From positions 868,001 to 932,000 of the forward strand of contig JAALGZ010000014.1 of the NCBI GenBank assembly GCA_015227615.1: a stretch of DNA of 64,000 bases. The letters run 5' to 3'. The notes below the pieces were generated by a model. That model ran no database searches and had not been told where the DNA came from. It saw only the letters and a list, made by a program, of their open reading frames with translations. This document shows, one piece after another, positions 21,421-33,200 of this stretch. Every line of letters starts with the position of its first letter. Positions within the stretch are counted from its first letter, which is position 1. A program made the translations under genes and the position numbers. The stretch is from Labyrinthula sp. Ha. Its lineage: Eukaryota > Sar > Bigyra > Labyrinthulida > Labyrinthulaceae.

Positions 21421-23022
21421 TTACTTTAGTGTGTCCATTAACTTTTGAACTATATTTTTGAAGATAACTTTATTTACCGGTTTCGTAAAGATGTCCGCTA
21501 AATTCTTTCCTGCTTCAGTGTATTTTATTTTCCAACTATTTCTTTTCAGTTCAAAGCGTGTAACAAAATATTTTATGTCGATATGACGACTTATTCCGCT
21601 AATTGTTTGTCCTTCTAGTAACTTTACTGCACATTGGTTGTCTGAAAATACTGTAACTTCAGGTGTTTTCATCCTCAAAAATTTCAAAATATTTGTGCAC
21701 CATTTCAAATTTGATACACCTCTTGCGACTCCTATGGTTTCTGCCTCTGTACTCGACTGAGCTACGAGATCTTGTTTCTTTGTTTTCCAAATTATCGGAG
21801 TTCCATTCAAGAGAATAATATGACCGTCGATAGACGTCATATTAGCTGGCACGTTTTTCCAACTAGCGTCACAATAAACCTCTATTTTCGTTTTGTTAAT
21901 GTCTCTTTTAAATGATAGCGCCAGTTGTTTTGAGTGTAAAATATATTTAAGTATTCGTTTTGCTTGTCTTAAATGTTCTATTCCTGGTGCTTTCGAGAAG
22001 ACCGAAAGTCGATTGACTGCCCATGCGATATCGGGACGACATGTTCTCGCTGCAAATAGTAGTGTTCCTATTATCGACTGAAAATATTTTGGATCAATCT
22101 TCGATTCTGTGGGCTCATAATATACCCCTGATTGATGTGGGATCCCAACGAATTTTGAATTCTCGACTTCGTATGTGACCGCTTTTGTTTCAATATAATT
22201 TTTTATATGTAGATAATAACATCTCGATGTTTTCTTAATCTCGAAACCTATGAACTTCTCGGAATTATCAGTATGTTTGATCTCGAAAATCTGTTTAAAT
22301 TTTTTGAATAGTGCATTACCATTCTTCGGATTTTGACAAGCAAAAAGAATATCATCGACGTATATAATAAGAAACACTTCGTCGCCATCCTGATAAAGCC
22401 GGTACATGGTGGTCTCAATAAGGCATTTGATGAAGCCTAGTTCCCTGAGACGTAAATCCAGAAGCTCATACCAACATCTTGCTGATTCTTTTAAACCATA
22501 TAACGCCTTTTCGCTTTGGCAATAAAAATTCTCCCGACCTTTGAAGTATTTTTGAGGCAGGATATAGTATCTTTTTGTTTCTAGTTTAGCATTTAGGTAT
22601 GCTGTAGATACATCTAGTTGAAAGATATGTAAGCTGTTTTGCGCCACTTTTGAGAAAAACATCCTGACGCACTCGAAATTGGTTACTGGACTATACATTG
22701 GTTGAAGTGCCCTGCTAAATTTTCCGTTTGCAGTTATAGGCACTTTATAGATATGCCTTTTCTGAACGTTGTCATATTTCTTAGAGTAAAGTTCAACGAG
22801 GTTCAAGACTTCAGCTTCCTGTGGTTTTTGTTGTATTGGGATTTTTGAAAAGCCGCCTATTGTCTCCAGTTTTACCAGCTTTTTATCATAAGCTTGATAC
22901 CAGTGTTTGCTGTCTTGGTATCTTTTTATCTGTGAGTAACTTTTAGGTACCTTTCCCTTTTCCTTTTGCAAAAGAAAGATAGTTTGTGTTGGATCTAGCA
23001 GTGAAGAATAAGCTTGTTCCAC
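21421..23022 (-). pseudogene. Copia reverse transcriptase-RNase H segment
   Basis: 533 open codons. Contains the copia RT blocks FQLDVSTAYLNAKL (first catalytic Asp), ALYGLKESARCWYELL and YVDDILF (catalytic Asp pair), then RNase H blocks YCDASWKN, SSTEAETIGV and SDNQCAV, ending in the usual 'LADIFTKP' tail. The enzyme region itself is uninterrupted, but it is in a different frame from the integrase segment with an overlap of about 80 nt, so a one-base shift separates it from the rest of pol. The 'start' codon of this frame is not a real start. Confidence 0.9.
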
Positions 23023-24472
23023 GAACGCTGTCAGCTGGGTTTCTTTTGCAACATATTTTTATAGGTTTATTTTTTCTGTTGCTCCTTCTGACCCAGTCTT
23101 CTGGAACTTCTGAATTTTCTTCCTTTATGAGGTTGTCAAAATGCACCTGTGGATCCAGTGTATTTTCACTTTCATATTTATATTTATTATATATGTTATT
23201 CGTCAACGGACGAATATCCCTTGCTAATATTTCTTTTTCTGAAGCTTCATCTAATACTATATGCTCTGCTGAAGTGTTTTTTACCCCAACATATATTCCT
23301 TTCTTGGATCTTGCCGCAAACTTATTTTCAGGCTTCTTAATTCTATATACTACCTTTTGACCAAACATAAAAAGATTGTTTAATTGTGGTTTTCTTTTAA
23401 ATAAGACGAAAACTGGAGGTGTTTCAACTGCAGAAGTAGATATATTGTTGCTGATGAACGCTGCGTATTTAGTCGCGTAGGTCCAGTATTTCTTTTCTAG
23501 TTTCGAATCGTAAATGAGCGTTCTAGAAAGTTGTAGTATTCTACCATTGGCTCTTTCAGTAGTGCCGTTTGCCTCTGGTAGATATACAGGACTAAACCTG
23601 AAACTAATATCCTCTTGGTCAAAGTATGTTCTCAAGGTAGAGTTTTTGAATTCAGTTCCCTGATCCATATAAACTTCTTTTATTCTATATTCGCTGAGCC
23701 TTTGTACTTTTTTGAAAAATATTATCAAATTTTCTGGAATACGATCTTTTGACTTAAAATTCTCTACATATCTATATTTAGAGAAGCTGTCAGTAACGAC
23801 AATAAAATAATGTTCTCCAGCTTTACCTCTTACAGTTGAAGATACAGTGTCACAATACAGTCTCTCTAGAGGTTTGCTGGCCTTGAACACTTTTTGTTTA
23901 TGAACAGGTGTTCTTTGTTGTTTCGTTTTTGAACAAACTTCACAGCTTACTATATCAGGTACTTTTATTTTTATATTATGAAACTTTAAAGTATTTTTCA
24001 ATATATTTACTGAAGGATGACCAAAAAGTTTGTGGTAATATTCTACTTCAGAAATTGTAAATATCTTTTCGTTATCAATGAATTCTGCTTCTGTTTTGAA
24101 TACTCTATTTGCTTCTTTCTTTGCAGTTAAAACTATTTTATTATCCTCATTTACGAAAACAATGTTCTTATCTTTAGTTTTTATTCTGAGATCTTTCTTT
24201 AAAAGTTTTCCAAAACTTATTAAGCAAGTATCTGTATCAAGAACTATTGCATCTTTCAAAACAAGAATTTTGTTCATATCAGTTTTTATCTTGAGCAAAA
24301 CTCTTTTGGTTATTGGTAATGTTCCTCCTACTACGTTTAAGTGTCCATTTTGAACATCTTTTATTCCAAACGCTCTATTAATATATCTTTTTGGTTATAC
24401 GTGACTGCTTGCTCATGAGTCTGGGATGAATAGTATTTTATTTTTATTCTTTTCTATTGTATTTAGGACTTA
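22943..24472 (-). pseudogene. Copia protease remnant and integrase
   Basis: Same frame as gag. From 24472 down: a second TAA directly follows the gag stop; then the protease active-site motif is recognisable but carries an in-frame TGA (24413-24415) at the position of its glycine and a TAA (24395-24397) five codons later. From about 24298 the frame is open for 451 codons: the retroviral-type HHCC zinc block (H-K-L-F-G-H ... C-E-V-C), then the catalytic triad in YCDTVSS, YMDQGTEF and ANGTTERANG. The frame runs out at 22943, past the shift into the RT frame. Confidence 0.88.
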
Positions 24473-25354
24473 TTATACTAGAATATACGCAGTTTCATCA
24501 TACACAGTTTCCGTATCTTCTTTTGAATTGCAAGATTTTTGTGTTCTTATTTCAAAGCTTTCAGACTGCTGGGTTTCTTCTCCTTGCTGAGTTACGTTTC
24601 TCGTGTTTGCTTCGTTGTTTTCTTTGTTCCCACCTTTTCCGGGACACGCCGGTGCAAAATGTTTATCCGACTTACAAAGAATACAATACGTTCTAGCCGT
24701 GCATTTTTTCGTCGCATGGTTAGTTCTCCAACATCTTCCACACTTCTTTTTTGGTTTCGATGACTGCGAGTAATGGTTATTAGAAGATTTTTTATTGTTG
24801 TCTATTTTCACTGCGATGAACCTCAGTTCTTTTAAAATTGTATAATATTTTCTTAAATTAGTATGTAGCCTGAGCTGTTGCTGCAACGAGTCTACTAAAG
24901 GATGTTTTAGGATCCTCATGATCCACGCTATCTTGTCCTCGTCGTCAAGAGTTCCCGCTATCTCCTGATAGCGCGCCTGATTAACGTCGAAGTTATTGAT
25001 CCTTTCTAAAGCTGTATTCCCGGGTGAGTTGAAGAGTAAGTTTCTGAGTCTGTCTCTTTCTGAGACGTCATCAGCAGAATACATATCCTTTATTCTCTCC
25101 CAGAGAGTATTTGGGTCTTCAACGTCACCTACGGATTCTATTACCTTTTCTGAAAGATGTTGGTAAATAATTCTAGTTGCAGTTGTGTCTATTTTGGCTT
25201 GGGATCTTTTTGACTGGCCGGTGTAAAGTTCATCACCAGGTTCGTCTTTAGAAACTCTGAGCCAAACACCCTCTTCACGAAGGAAGCTTTTAATTTTAAT
25301 AACCCAGTTTTTATACTGTTGCGGGTTGTTAAGTTTGAAAGTACTATTACCCAT
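24473..25354 (-). CDS. Copia Gag with two CCHC zinc knuckles
   Basis: 293 residues, intact. The N-terminal part is a UBN2/copia-type Gag core (YKNWVIKIKSFL..., LWERIKDMYSADD...). Two knuckles follow near the C terminus, CGRCWRTNHATKKC and CILCKSDKHFAPAC, both C-x2-C-x4-H-x4-C, which bind the element RNA during particle assembly. Ends in tandem TAA TAA. The ATG lies 52 bp inside the 5' LTR. Confidence 0.9.
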   Translation of the reverse strand: MGNSTFKLNNPQQYKNWVIKIKSFLREEGVWLRVSKDEPGDELYTGQSKRSQAKIDTTATRIIYQHLSEKVIESVGDVEDPNTLWERIKDMYSADDVSERDRLRNLLFNSPGNTALERINNFDVNQARYQEIAGTLDDEDKIAWIMRILKHPLVDSLQQQLRLHTNLRKYYTILKELRFIAVKIDNNKKSSNNHYSQSSKPKKKCGRCWRTNHATKKCTARTYCILCKSDKHFAPACPGKGGNKENNEANTRNVTQQGEETQQSESFEIRTQKSCNSKEDTETVYDETAYILV

Positions 25355-25406
25355 TCTTTTTATTTTTTAGGGAAGTGATATAAAATTCTTTTGCTGGTTG
25401 TTAACC

Positions 25407-25544
25407 TGTTGACTAGTTGCTAATATTGAAGAGGTATATTTTAAGTTTGTCTTTATATTTTAGTGGTTTTGTTAAAAGCTTAAGAAAATACAGTTGGGTG
25501 AAACTCCTATTCCCTACTTCTAGTATTCTAAATACAAGACAATA
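25407..25544 (-). repeat. 5' LTR of the copia element
   Basis: 138 bp partner of 21193-21330, carrying the promoter side of the element on the minus strand. Confidence 0.92.
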
Positions 25545-25549
25545 CTCCC

Positions 25550-27430
25550 GTAATATGATTGATCCCAGCTTAGTCTTTTCTCTTATTTACTCATTGGTTT
25601 CCCGGTGTCGTCCAACCTAGAACTAAGGAGGATATAATGACAGCTTGAGAATAAAGTATTGATTCTTGGGAGAACCTATTCTTGGTAGGAATGTACATTA
25701 TTATTACTAGAAAAAATATTTCTTATCTACACGACCCCAGATCAGAATAAGAACTCTAATTTGGTGCAATATTGTGACTTTTCACGAAGCCTGTGTGGGG
25801 TTAAGTAACGAACACGACAAAAACAGTAGGTAAGAGAATATATGTTCAACTCTTGATGATCAATTTTGGTGAAAGAAGATCTAGAATAGAGATATTATCC
25901 TTAATGTTGCCATTTCTGGGTGTCCATGCGGTTGCAACATTCCCAGCTAAAAGGATAAAAGAATTCAGTAAGTTACTATTCCATACAACCTTTTATAAGT
26001 TACTTTTCCAGTTTCTCTAAAAACTAACTAGAGGATTACCTATAGTCTCCTTATATTTTTTCGCAACGAATTATTTCAAAGAAGACAGAGAGATGTTATT
26101 TGAAGATGAGAATGTGAAAATTTGCGCACCTAACTAAGCTAGTAACAGAGACCTGTTGATCGACTTTAGTCTAACTCTATTCAGGAAGAGTATGTTTCTT
26201 GTCACCCCTTGAGCAGAATATAGTAAAGTTTATCTACCTAGGCAGCTAGCAACTGAAAAGGAAGTTTTTCGTAAGAATTAAACCTCTTTGAAGCGATAAG
26301 TCAGTTGCATCTATGTTACGACTTTTGTACAGCACAGAAAAGGCTAGGTTGAGTAAAAAACACCATGAACCTGTGGCTAGTACGATAGGGAGCTTGAAGA
26401 CCTTGTAGATGTGTGATATTTAATATATATATACCATCATTAGTTAGATAAGTAGCTAGATTGCCCACGATTACTTAGGTAGAACAATTAATATTAATAA
26501 CGTTATTCATAAAACAGAATTTCCATAAGCAAGAAGAAAAATCAATTCTTAGCTTTCGCTATAGTAAAGCACGAATTCACGTGAGCCTAAGAACACCAAC
26601 ATGTAAAAACATAATTATTCGTGAGGGAATTAAACCTTTAAACAGATAACCCAATTAAATTTGTAGCTTGGCTAGCATGGCTTAGGTGAAAACAGTTAGC
26701 CGCCTAAAAGGTATATAGCAAAGTAAGTTAATGCTATAGTTAAGCCTTTGAAGTTTCTTGCAAGCAAAGCTGTCTGTCAGAATGGCATTTAGCTGATCTA
26801 TGGCGTCTTTAGTTAGTTGCCTTGCGAGCTTAATTTCCTTTTTGTTCCTTTTGAGGTTTAATTTACAAAATTAGCCTACTCTTTTTCAAATAGGCATCTG
26901 AAAAAATCTGGAACTCTTAATTATGCTATTAGTTCCCAGGATCTTTTCTGTGTTAATATAATGAGACTGTTTAACACAGAGCAAAGATTTAATTTTGTAG
27001 TAGCTATTCTGGGTTTACTTATGGGTTTCCTCTTATTCTACGATGATGAATACATACTTCAGTTTTCTTAAAGTCTTCGCTTAGTTTCCTGCGGGTCAAG
27101 TAAATAAAGCGGGTAAACAATAATAGAATCCGGCTCCTTCTAATCCAAGATAAAAGCTTTCCTTTTTAAGGAAACAGTTTTTCCACTGCAAAAGCAGAAA
27201 ATACTTCAAGAATAATTATATATATTTTTTTCATATACGGTTTACACATGTCCAAAATGTACACACTCTCTGTCCTTAACGGGTCCATTGAATCCCAGGA
27301 ATAGCAAATATGGACATCGTGCAGAACTACCCAGCACAATGAAGAAAAAAATATTGACTGATAAGGACATGTCAAATGTTCCCACATTTAGTCATATACC
27401 CGGCAAGACAAAACCCAAATAAAAACAAGA
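25550..27430. other. Gene-poor stretch
   Basis: About 1.9 kb between the copia element and the first ROC-COR-TIR gene. No open frame with a recognisable domain, no RNA gene and no repeat array seen. Confidence 0.4.
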
Positions 27431-30220
27431 ATGAACACGCAAAGAGAACTAACCACCCGGGAAAGAAGGAAAGCCCAAAGTAAGGAGAGAATATCCTGGC
27501 GACGGACGAATAGAATAAGTCAAAATGCAATTGAAGCCGTCGACTCTGAACTAAAGACAGAGTTTGTAAGAAAAGTACTGTTTGCTGAACATCAAGCGCC
27601 GTACAACAGAGCAAAATTGATGTTTGTTGGAGCTGGGAGAGCTGGGAAAACAAGTACTGTAAATGCTTTGCTTTCTGAAGATTTCAACCACCAGCAAGAA
27701 TCCACCAGGGGAATGAACGTGCAACGAACTATTACTAAAGGATGGAGTGCTGGTCATTTACAGCAGAAAAAGAATAATGATGTAAGAAAAAGTAACAAAG
27801 TTTATGGAGCAGAACAGATAAACTTTTTACAGAAACAAATGACAAAGGAGGAGAGGGATGAGTTTATGTTTAGATCCATGAAATCAATGAAGGAGGATTC
27901 AAGTAGAATCGCTAGGGGTTCTAGGAAGATTTATTTGACAAATAGAGAGGTTGAAGAATATGGAAAAAGCATTGAAATAGGAGAAAATAGTTTGCTCAAT
28001 CGAAAGCTAAAAAATCTTTTTACAGACACAGAGCTCCGTGATAAAAAGAAAGAGCAAGAAAATCTGATTAAACCAACTTTTAGCATTTATGATTTTGGAG
28101 GTCAGAAAGTATTTTATTCTATGCATCATTTATTCTTGACAGAGCATGGATGTTATTTACTCGTTTTCAATATTGAAAGATTGTTGAATGAGTTTGAGAA
28201 TGATGCCATGGGGAATCTTGAAGCAAAAATTCAGACTCCAAGCGTAGAGTATCTAAAGTTTTGGTTGAACTCAAAGAAATTGAATGCACCCAACGCGCCT
28301 ATATTACTTGTTGGTACCCATTCTCCAAGTGACGGCAATGTTATGGAGAAGTTAAAGCTTGTAGATAAAATTCTTCTTAAGAGTGTTTTTAAGAGCGGCA
28401 GCAAGTTTAACGACAGGCGTAATGAGAAAAGCAGTCTGTTTTATTTTCCAGTTGACAATAGCATAAAATATGGAGTTTCAGCTCTTCGAAGAAAAATTGA
28501 TGAGACAATACTAGGAGAAGATTTCATTCGTGAAAGTGTTCCTGTTTCTTATCTTAGATGTATTGATTTGATGATGGACACCGGCAGTGAGATTTTATTC
28601 TTGGAGAGTGAGGTGATGGATAGTATTACGTACAAATGCGGCATCGAGGGTGAAAATATAGACGAAATGCTTGATTTTTTGAGTGAAAGAGGATTGATAA
28701 TTCATTTTTCCATTCCCGTTGGCTTAAGAAAATTTATCATCCTCGATCCACAGTTCTTGATTGACGGCATGACTCAAGTAATCTATGATCCGTCGTTTCA
28801 TAAAGATCCACAGTTTGATGACCACTTACTCGATGATTTTAGACATTTTATTGATTCCAGAATAATTTCGAAGGAATTGCTCTTTAGTATCTGGAAGAAA
28901 AAAGGTCACAAGGACGAAGTTTGCAACCTTTTTCTAAGCATCATGAAGGCATCACTTTTAGTCTCCAAATATGAGTTTGGAATGAAAGAACAGTTTTTGA
29001 TTCCGCAGCTTTTTGATTTTGCAGATTCTGGGGTTGCTACAGCCGAAGAACTGGATGAGGAGGAGGATTTCTCGGGGTTGTTTTTTATGATTGACTTTTC
29101 TGGAGATTTCTCGGATGTGAACGAGAATTGTGTAAAATTTCTTCCGTTTGGCCTTTTTGAGAAGTTAATCTGCTTATGCATTGGTTACTCAGCTAAAGTA
29201 TCTCAATCCACTAAACCCTCTATCAAACAAGGAAAAGCCACAATTAGTTTCGGAACAGACGTCGACCTGCAACTTTCACTTGAAAACAACCTGGAAAACG
29301 AAAGAGCTTGGATAAAAGTAGCCACAGAAAAAGATACTAGTACAAAAACAGCAAGACATGTAATGACAGTTATCAACTCGATGCTGGAATCTTTAAGAGA
29401 TGATTATTTTTCTTCTGGAATATCTAGTTTAACGATTACTTTGTTATTACCAAATAAAAAGGGTGAGCTGACGTCATTAGCAAATTTAGTGAAGATAAAT
29501 GATGCAAGACAATCAAATCAGAAAAAGTTTAGGCCTAATTTGAATCGGAGATACAAAGCTAAGACAGCAGATTATAATCATTGGTTCCCTGGTTTGAAGC
29601 ATTACAATTCCGAACGCATATTGGACCCGGATCGAGAGTTTCGGGAAATAAGAAGGCGGGATCCTAGCCTGCTTTCGATTAAGAGAACAACTTCAAAAGG
29701 TAAAGGTTTACCAAGGAACTTAAAGTACCACTGCTTTCTTAGTTATAAGCAGGCTTCTGCTGCGGATACTGTTGGAAAGTTATATTACCTGCTTCAGTCT
29801 CGAGGCTATAGAAGTTGGTTCGATCAGCATTTTCAGGGAGACATTTCTAACCAGGCCATGGAAAAAGGTGTGAAGGCGAGCTTATGCTATGTTTTAATGC
29901 TTTCGGAGGGTGTTTTTAATAGTGCAGCCATTACACATGAGATAAATTGTGCAATTAAGTACAAGAAGGAAATCATCTTCTTGCACCATCCAAAAACAGG
30001 GGAACCTAATTACTGCTCATTTAATGATTACATTGAAGAAGCACCAGAAATACTTCGCCAATATTTTGGTTCAGTTGAATCTCTAAGGTTTGAAAGGAGA
30101 TATTACTTGGAGGATGCTATGATGAAGATATTAACCAAGAAGATTGATGAGGCTAGGCAACAGTATAGAGGAAATAGATTTGAATCAGTAGAGAGTAGAA
30201 ACTTTAGTTCAGAGGTATGA
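27431..30220 (+). CDS. ROC-COR-TIR protein (ROCO family GTPase with TIR), copy 1
   Basis: 929 residues, one exon. Basic N terminus (1-60) without LRRs. Roc GTPase about 60-330: P-loop GAGRAGKTS (67-75, Lys73), switch I around STRG, G3 DFGGQ (221-225), G4-like GTHS (295-298) where the family has T-H-x-D. COR region about 340-700, with the landmark LDPQFLIDGMTQVIYD from 438. C-terminal TIR about 766-900: YHCFLSYKQ start, RSWFDQ, LMLSEGVF, and THEINCAIK holding E837 at the site of the catalytic Glu of NAD+-cleaving TIRs (SARM1 and plant TIRs). Roc-COR modules are GTP-controlled dimerising switches. Inference: nucleotide state gates TIR NADase or TIR-adaptor signalling. There is no kinase domain, unlike LRRK2. 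Paralogue at 60.5-63.5 kb. Ends TGA. Confidence 0.88.
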   Translation: MNTQRELTTRERRKAQSKERISWRRTNRISQNAIEAVDSELKTEFVRKVLFAEHQAPYNRAKLMFVGAGRAGKTSTVNALLSEDFNHQQESTRGMNVQRTITKGWSAGHLQQKKNNDVRKSNKVYGAEQINFLQKQMTKEERDEFMFRSMKSMKEDSSRIARGSRKIYLTNREVEEYGKSIEIGENSLLNRKLKNLFTDTELRDKKKEQENLIKPTFSIYDFGGQKVFYSMHHLFLTEHGCYLLVFNIERLLNEFENDAMGNLEAKIQTPSVEYLKFWLNSKKLNAPNAPILLVGTHSPSDGNVMEKLKLVDKILLKSVFKSGSKFNDRRNEKSSLFYFPVDNSIKYGVSALRRKIDETILGEDFIRESVPVSYLRCIDLMMDTGSEILFLESEVMDSITYKCGIEGENIDEMLDFLSERGLIIHFSIPVGLRKFIILDPQFLIDGMTQVIYDPSFHKDPQFDDHLLDDFRHFIDSRIISKELLFSIWKKKGHKDEVCNLFLSIMKASLLVSKYEFGMKEQFLIPQLFDFADSGVATAEELDEEEDFSGLFFMIDFSGDFSDVNENCVKFLPFGLFEKLICLCIGYSAKVSQSTKPSIKQGKATISFGTDVDLQLSLENNLENERAWIKVATEKDTSTKTARHVMTVINSMLESLRDDYFSSGISSLTITLLLPNKKGELTSLANLVKINDARQSNQKKFRPNLNRRYKAKTADYNHWFPGLKHYNSERILDPDREFREIRRRDPSLLSIKRTTSKGKGLPRNLKYHCFLSYKQASAADTVGKLYYLLQSRGYRSWFDQHFQGDISNQAMEKGVKASLCYVLMLSEGVFNSAAITHEINCAIKYKKEIIFLHHPKTGEPNYCSFNDYIEEAPEILRQYFGSVESLRFERRYYLEDAMMKILTKKIDEARQQYRGNRFESVESRNFSSEV

Positions 30221-33200
30221 ACTAGCTTGTATGCAGCTTTTTCGTAAAAATTAAGACCTGTTCATGTATCTTTTGCGTTCTTGTTGCCTATCCCTCATTC
30301 CTTTAATACTTATTTCTTACTAGACTCAAACTAAAAACATTTGCAGGTTCTCACGTAGGGTTGGGATTCACTTTTTTTCAATTTACGCGAAGGAAATACA
30401 TATGGTTCTTTGTTTCAGCATCAATGTAAAGTCATTGTGCATAGTTGTAATTATCTGAAAATGGACACACAGCAAGGCAAGATTCAAAATTAAAAGTTCG
30501 CACAGACTAAGACATAGAAGATTAGGTTTGGTTAAACACCTGCAATTACTTGAATTCACAAAGTGTAGAAAAGGAGTCTTAGAGTTCAGGGAAAGAAACT
30601 ACATGTATTATATCAATCAACAGCTTTTTTAGTAGAATCATACTCAGCAAATTGGTACGTCAGAGTAAAAACGTAAGGATAATTCTTCGTGTACAGGAGC
30701 AAGCTTGTGATAACTACCACATTGAGTACCTAGAGTACACCAGATGGCAAACCTTTTTTTTTCAAGTAAATGCCAGCAAAGGTTTTATTAAGGAGAGATT
30801 GTAAAATTCTACTCAACCGGTGATAATAATACTATTGAGAGTAAGAGACATCAATTTGGACCATGGAACGAAGTGGTGAACTAGGGGTAATGATTTTGGC
30901 TTTATATCAGAACAGAAAACTCGTGACATATAAGCCTATACCTATATTTGCTTTTATTAGAGTTTTTCATAATGCAAGAGCCTAAATTTATCTGTTAGCA
31001 TAGGCCGAGCTTTTCTTAATAACCATTGTCCTAGAGCTAAGTATTCTATGGAAAGCGTTATATTTAATTATTCACTATATATAATTCAAGCGAAGAAGAT
31101 GCGTACAATCTCAGATAGAAGCTATGTTATTTTAGACAGAGACGCTAAACCGCTTACTTAGAGGACCTAATTTACAGGGGGGACTCTTTCCACATGTGTT
31201 TATGATACACGATATATACTGTGACATTTATATATAATTAATATTATAGAATGCTCGCAGCCCAGACAAGAATTGTGGCCCAAGCTTAAGATTGCCCTAA
31301 AACAGGTAAGCCATCACCTAATTTATTTATTTTTCTTAAAATTGACAACTTGGAGAAGATCTTGGTTATTGTGACACGTATTTGTCAAGAGAACGCCATT
31401 AACTAGTCGCATATTCTGCATGACTCGTGCATCTTGAAGAGAGTGCACATCTTAAGAGCTAAGAATAAAATTTCTACTAGAATGTAGAAACCTAACAGAG
31501 GTACCAATAAATGAAGCCAAGACTTGCTACTGGAGATGCTCTGTTTAGCGCCTGCGTGGAGCCTACGCCAGAATTCCGGTAACCTGATCTTTGTTCCTAC
31601 GTTATTCGCAATGTATCAATGTATTAAGGAGAGTTAATACGTTTCTCTAAGCAAAATTCCATGACATTATCTCTTAACGAAAGTTTTGCTTGGTTTTCAA
31701 GTATCATGTTTCTATTTTATGGTGAAAGTAGACGAAACCACGATTCGGGCATTTAACCTTTGTTTTGATAAAACGCTTCTAAGAATCTTTGAATCATTTT
31801 CAGGTTGATCTCAAAACTTGAAACTTATAAAGTTTGAAATTGTCTTGAAGTACCTATTCGATTTGCTCAGAGCTTTAGCAAATATTTTTCTTTCAAAATG
31901 GCATCTAGGTGGAACAAGTTTCATCTCATTGCAGTTGACGAGAAATTGTATCTTAAGATTAACATGAAACAAAAACATGGATTCAATACTTAACTTAAGC
32001 TTCGAGTATTTTGAAAGAAAAATGAAAATATTTGATGAAGAACGCCCTAGAAAATGTGATATTAATTTATTGTCATACTCTTTGTCTTGGTTGTGTTTTT
32101 TCCAAGATGCGAATTGTGCGCTAATGCACGGTCACGCACTGTACATCGCATACGCGCGTGAAAATTGTCATCTCTAGATTACATTTTGGGTAGTGAATTA
32201 GTAGGATATTGATAACTTCTATTTTAGTCAACAACTGTATCTGGCTATCGAAAATCTTTTTTTCGCTCTTTAACTTTATTTTATTTTATTTTAAAATTTT
32301 ACGTAACTATATTCTAACTTCTTATGAGCTGTTCTCTGAAAATACATTTGCATTTTATTATCATCTAGCAAAGCTGTTATAGATTCTGGTGGTGTTACAG
32401 GTCTTTAGACAGAGTCTATTTACCTGTACAAGTTCAGGCAGCGTATAAATAAATCCTCAACCAGTAAGAAACCCTTGCAATGATTGATTCCCGTTGTCTG
32501 TGATATTCAAGCTGTTTTCCCGTTAACACGAAGAGAAATCTATAAAAATATTCATAACCTTTTTAAGATGAACCATATCTTTTGTCTTTTGGGAAACTAA
32601 CTTAAGACTACATATTATCTACTAAGCGAACCTATTGGCAGCAAGTGTAATTTGAGATGAAATCTTGTCTCGTAATGTCACTTTTTCAATATGCTTTTCG
32701 CTTTTTTTCCAGTATTTAAATTTTCGATTACCCAAGTACTTTGACTTACTACTACTAATAATATATAGTTTATAATAGCTTGGTCTACCTGATCCCAAGA
32801 ATATGAATATTATTTTTTGCATTGTTGGAAAACATCAAATGAACAGGCCATGTGCTAACCCATTATATTCTCGTAATATTCGGGCTAAATAACCATCTTA
32901 TAAAGATTTTCTTACGTTGAAATAATAAAATTAAAATGTTGCTATCATCTATTGCATGCTCATCTGGTCGATGTTTCTACTCAGTATTACTTAAAAATCA
33001 ATCTAGAATCAAAGTTACTTGACGAGAGTAAAAGTTTCAAATGTTTTGTTTTTAATCCCAATGAAATACCAAGGAAGTATTCTCTAGAAACAAGAGTAGA
33101 GTCCTTGCCCATGATTAAGATACAAGTATCCGTAGATTGATGCTTAGTATTAGCTCAATATACTTCAAAGATATGATTTTAGAATAAGAGATTGGGTAAA

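Larger units (their letters stand above)
21193..25544 (-). mobile_element. Ty1/copia LTR retrotransposon, complete ends, inactivated
   Basis: 4352 bp on the minus strand: 5' LTR 25407-25544, gag, protease remnant, integrase, reverse transcriptase, RNase H, 3' LTR 21193-21330. The integrase-before-RT order defines copia. The target duplication CTCCC is perfect on both sides (21188-21192 and 25545-25549). A purine-rich tract (21331-21352, read on the minus strand as GAAGAGTGGGGAAAAATGAG) precedes the 3' LTR. Just inside the 5' LTR the sequence GGTTAACAACC is where a primer-binding site should be; I cannot name the tRNA. The LTRs differ at 3 of 138 sites, so insertion is fairly recent. Stops at the gag/protease region and a frame change before RT make it non-functional as it stands. 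Confidence 0.93.

Noticed and set aside
24395-24415. TGA and TAA inside the copia protease as evidence of a recoded genetic code
   Set aside because: Intact host genes end with TAA, TAG and TGA, and none has internal stops, so the code looks standard; decay of the element is simpler.
27431-30220. Recent bacterial transfer of the TIR protein
   Set aside because: Base composition and flanks look like the neighbours, there is a diverged paralogue nearby, and Roc-COR is widespread in eukaryotes; nothing in the sequence demands transfer.
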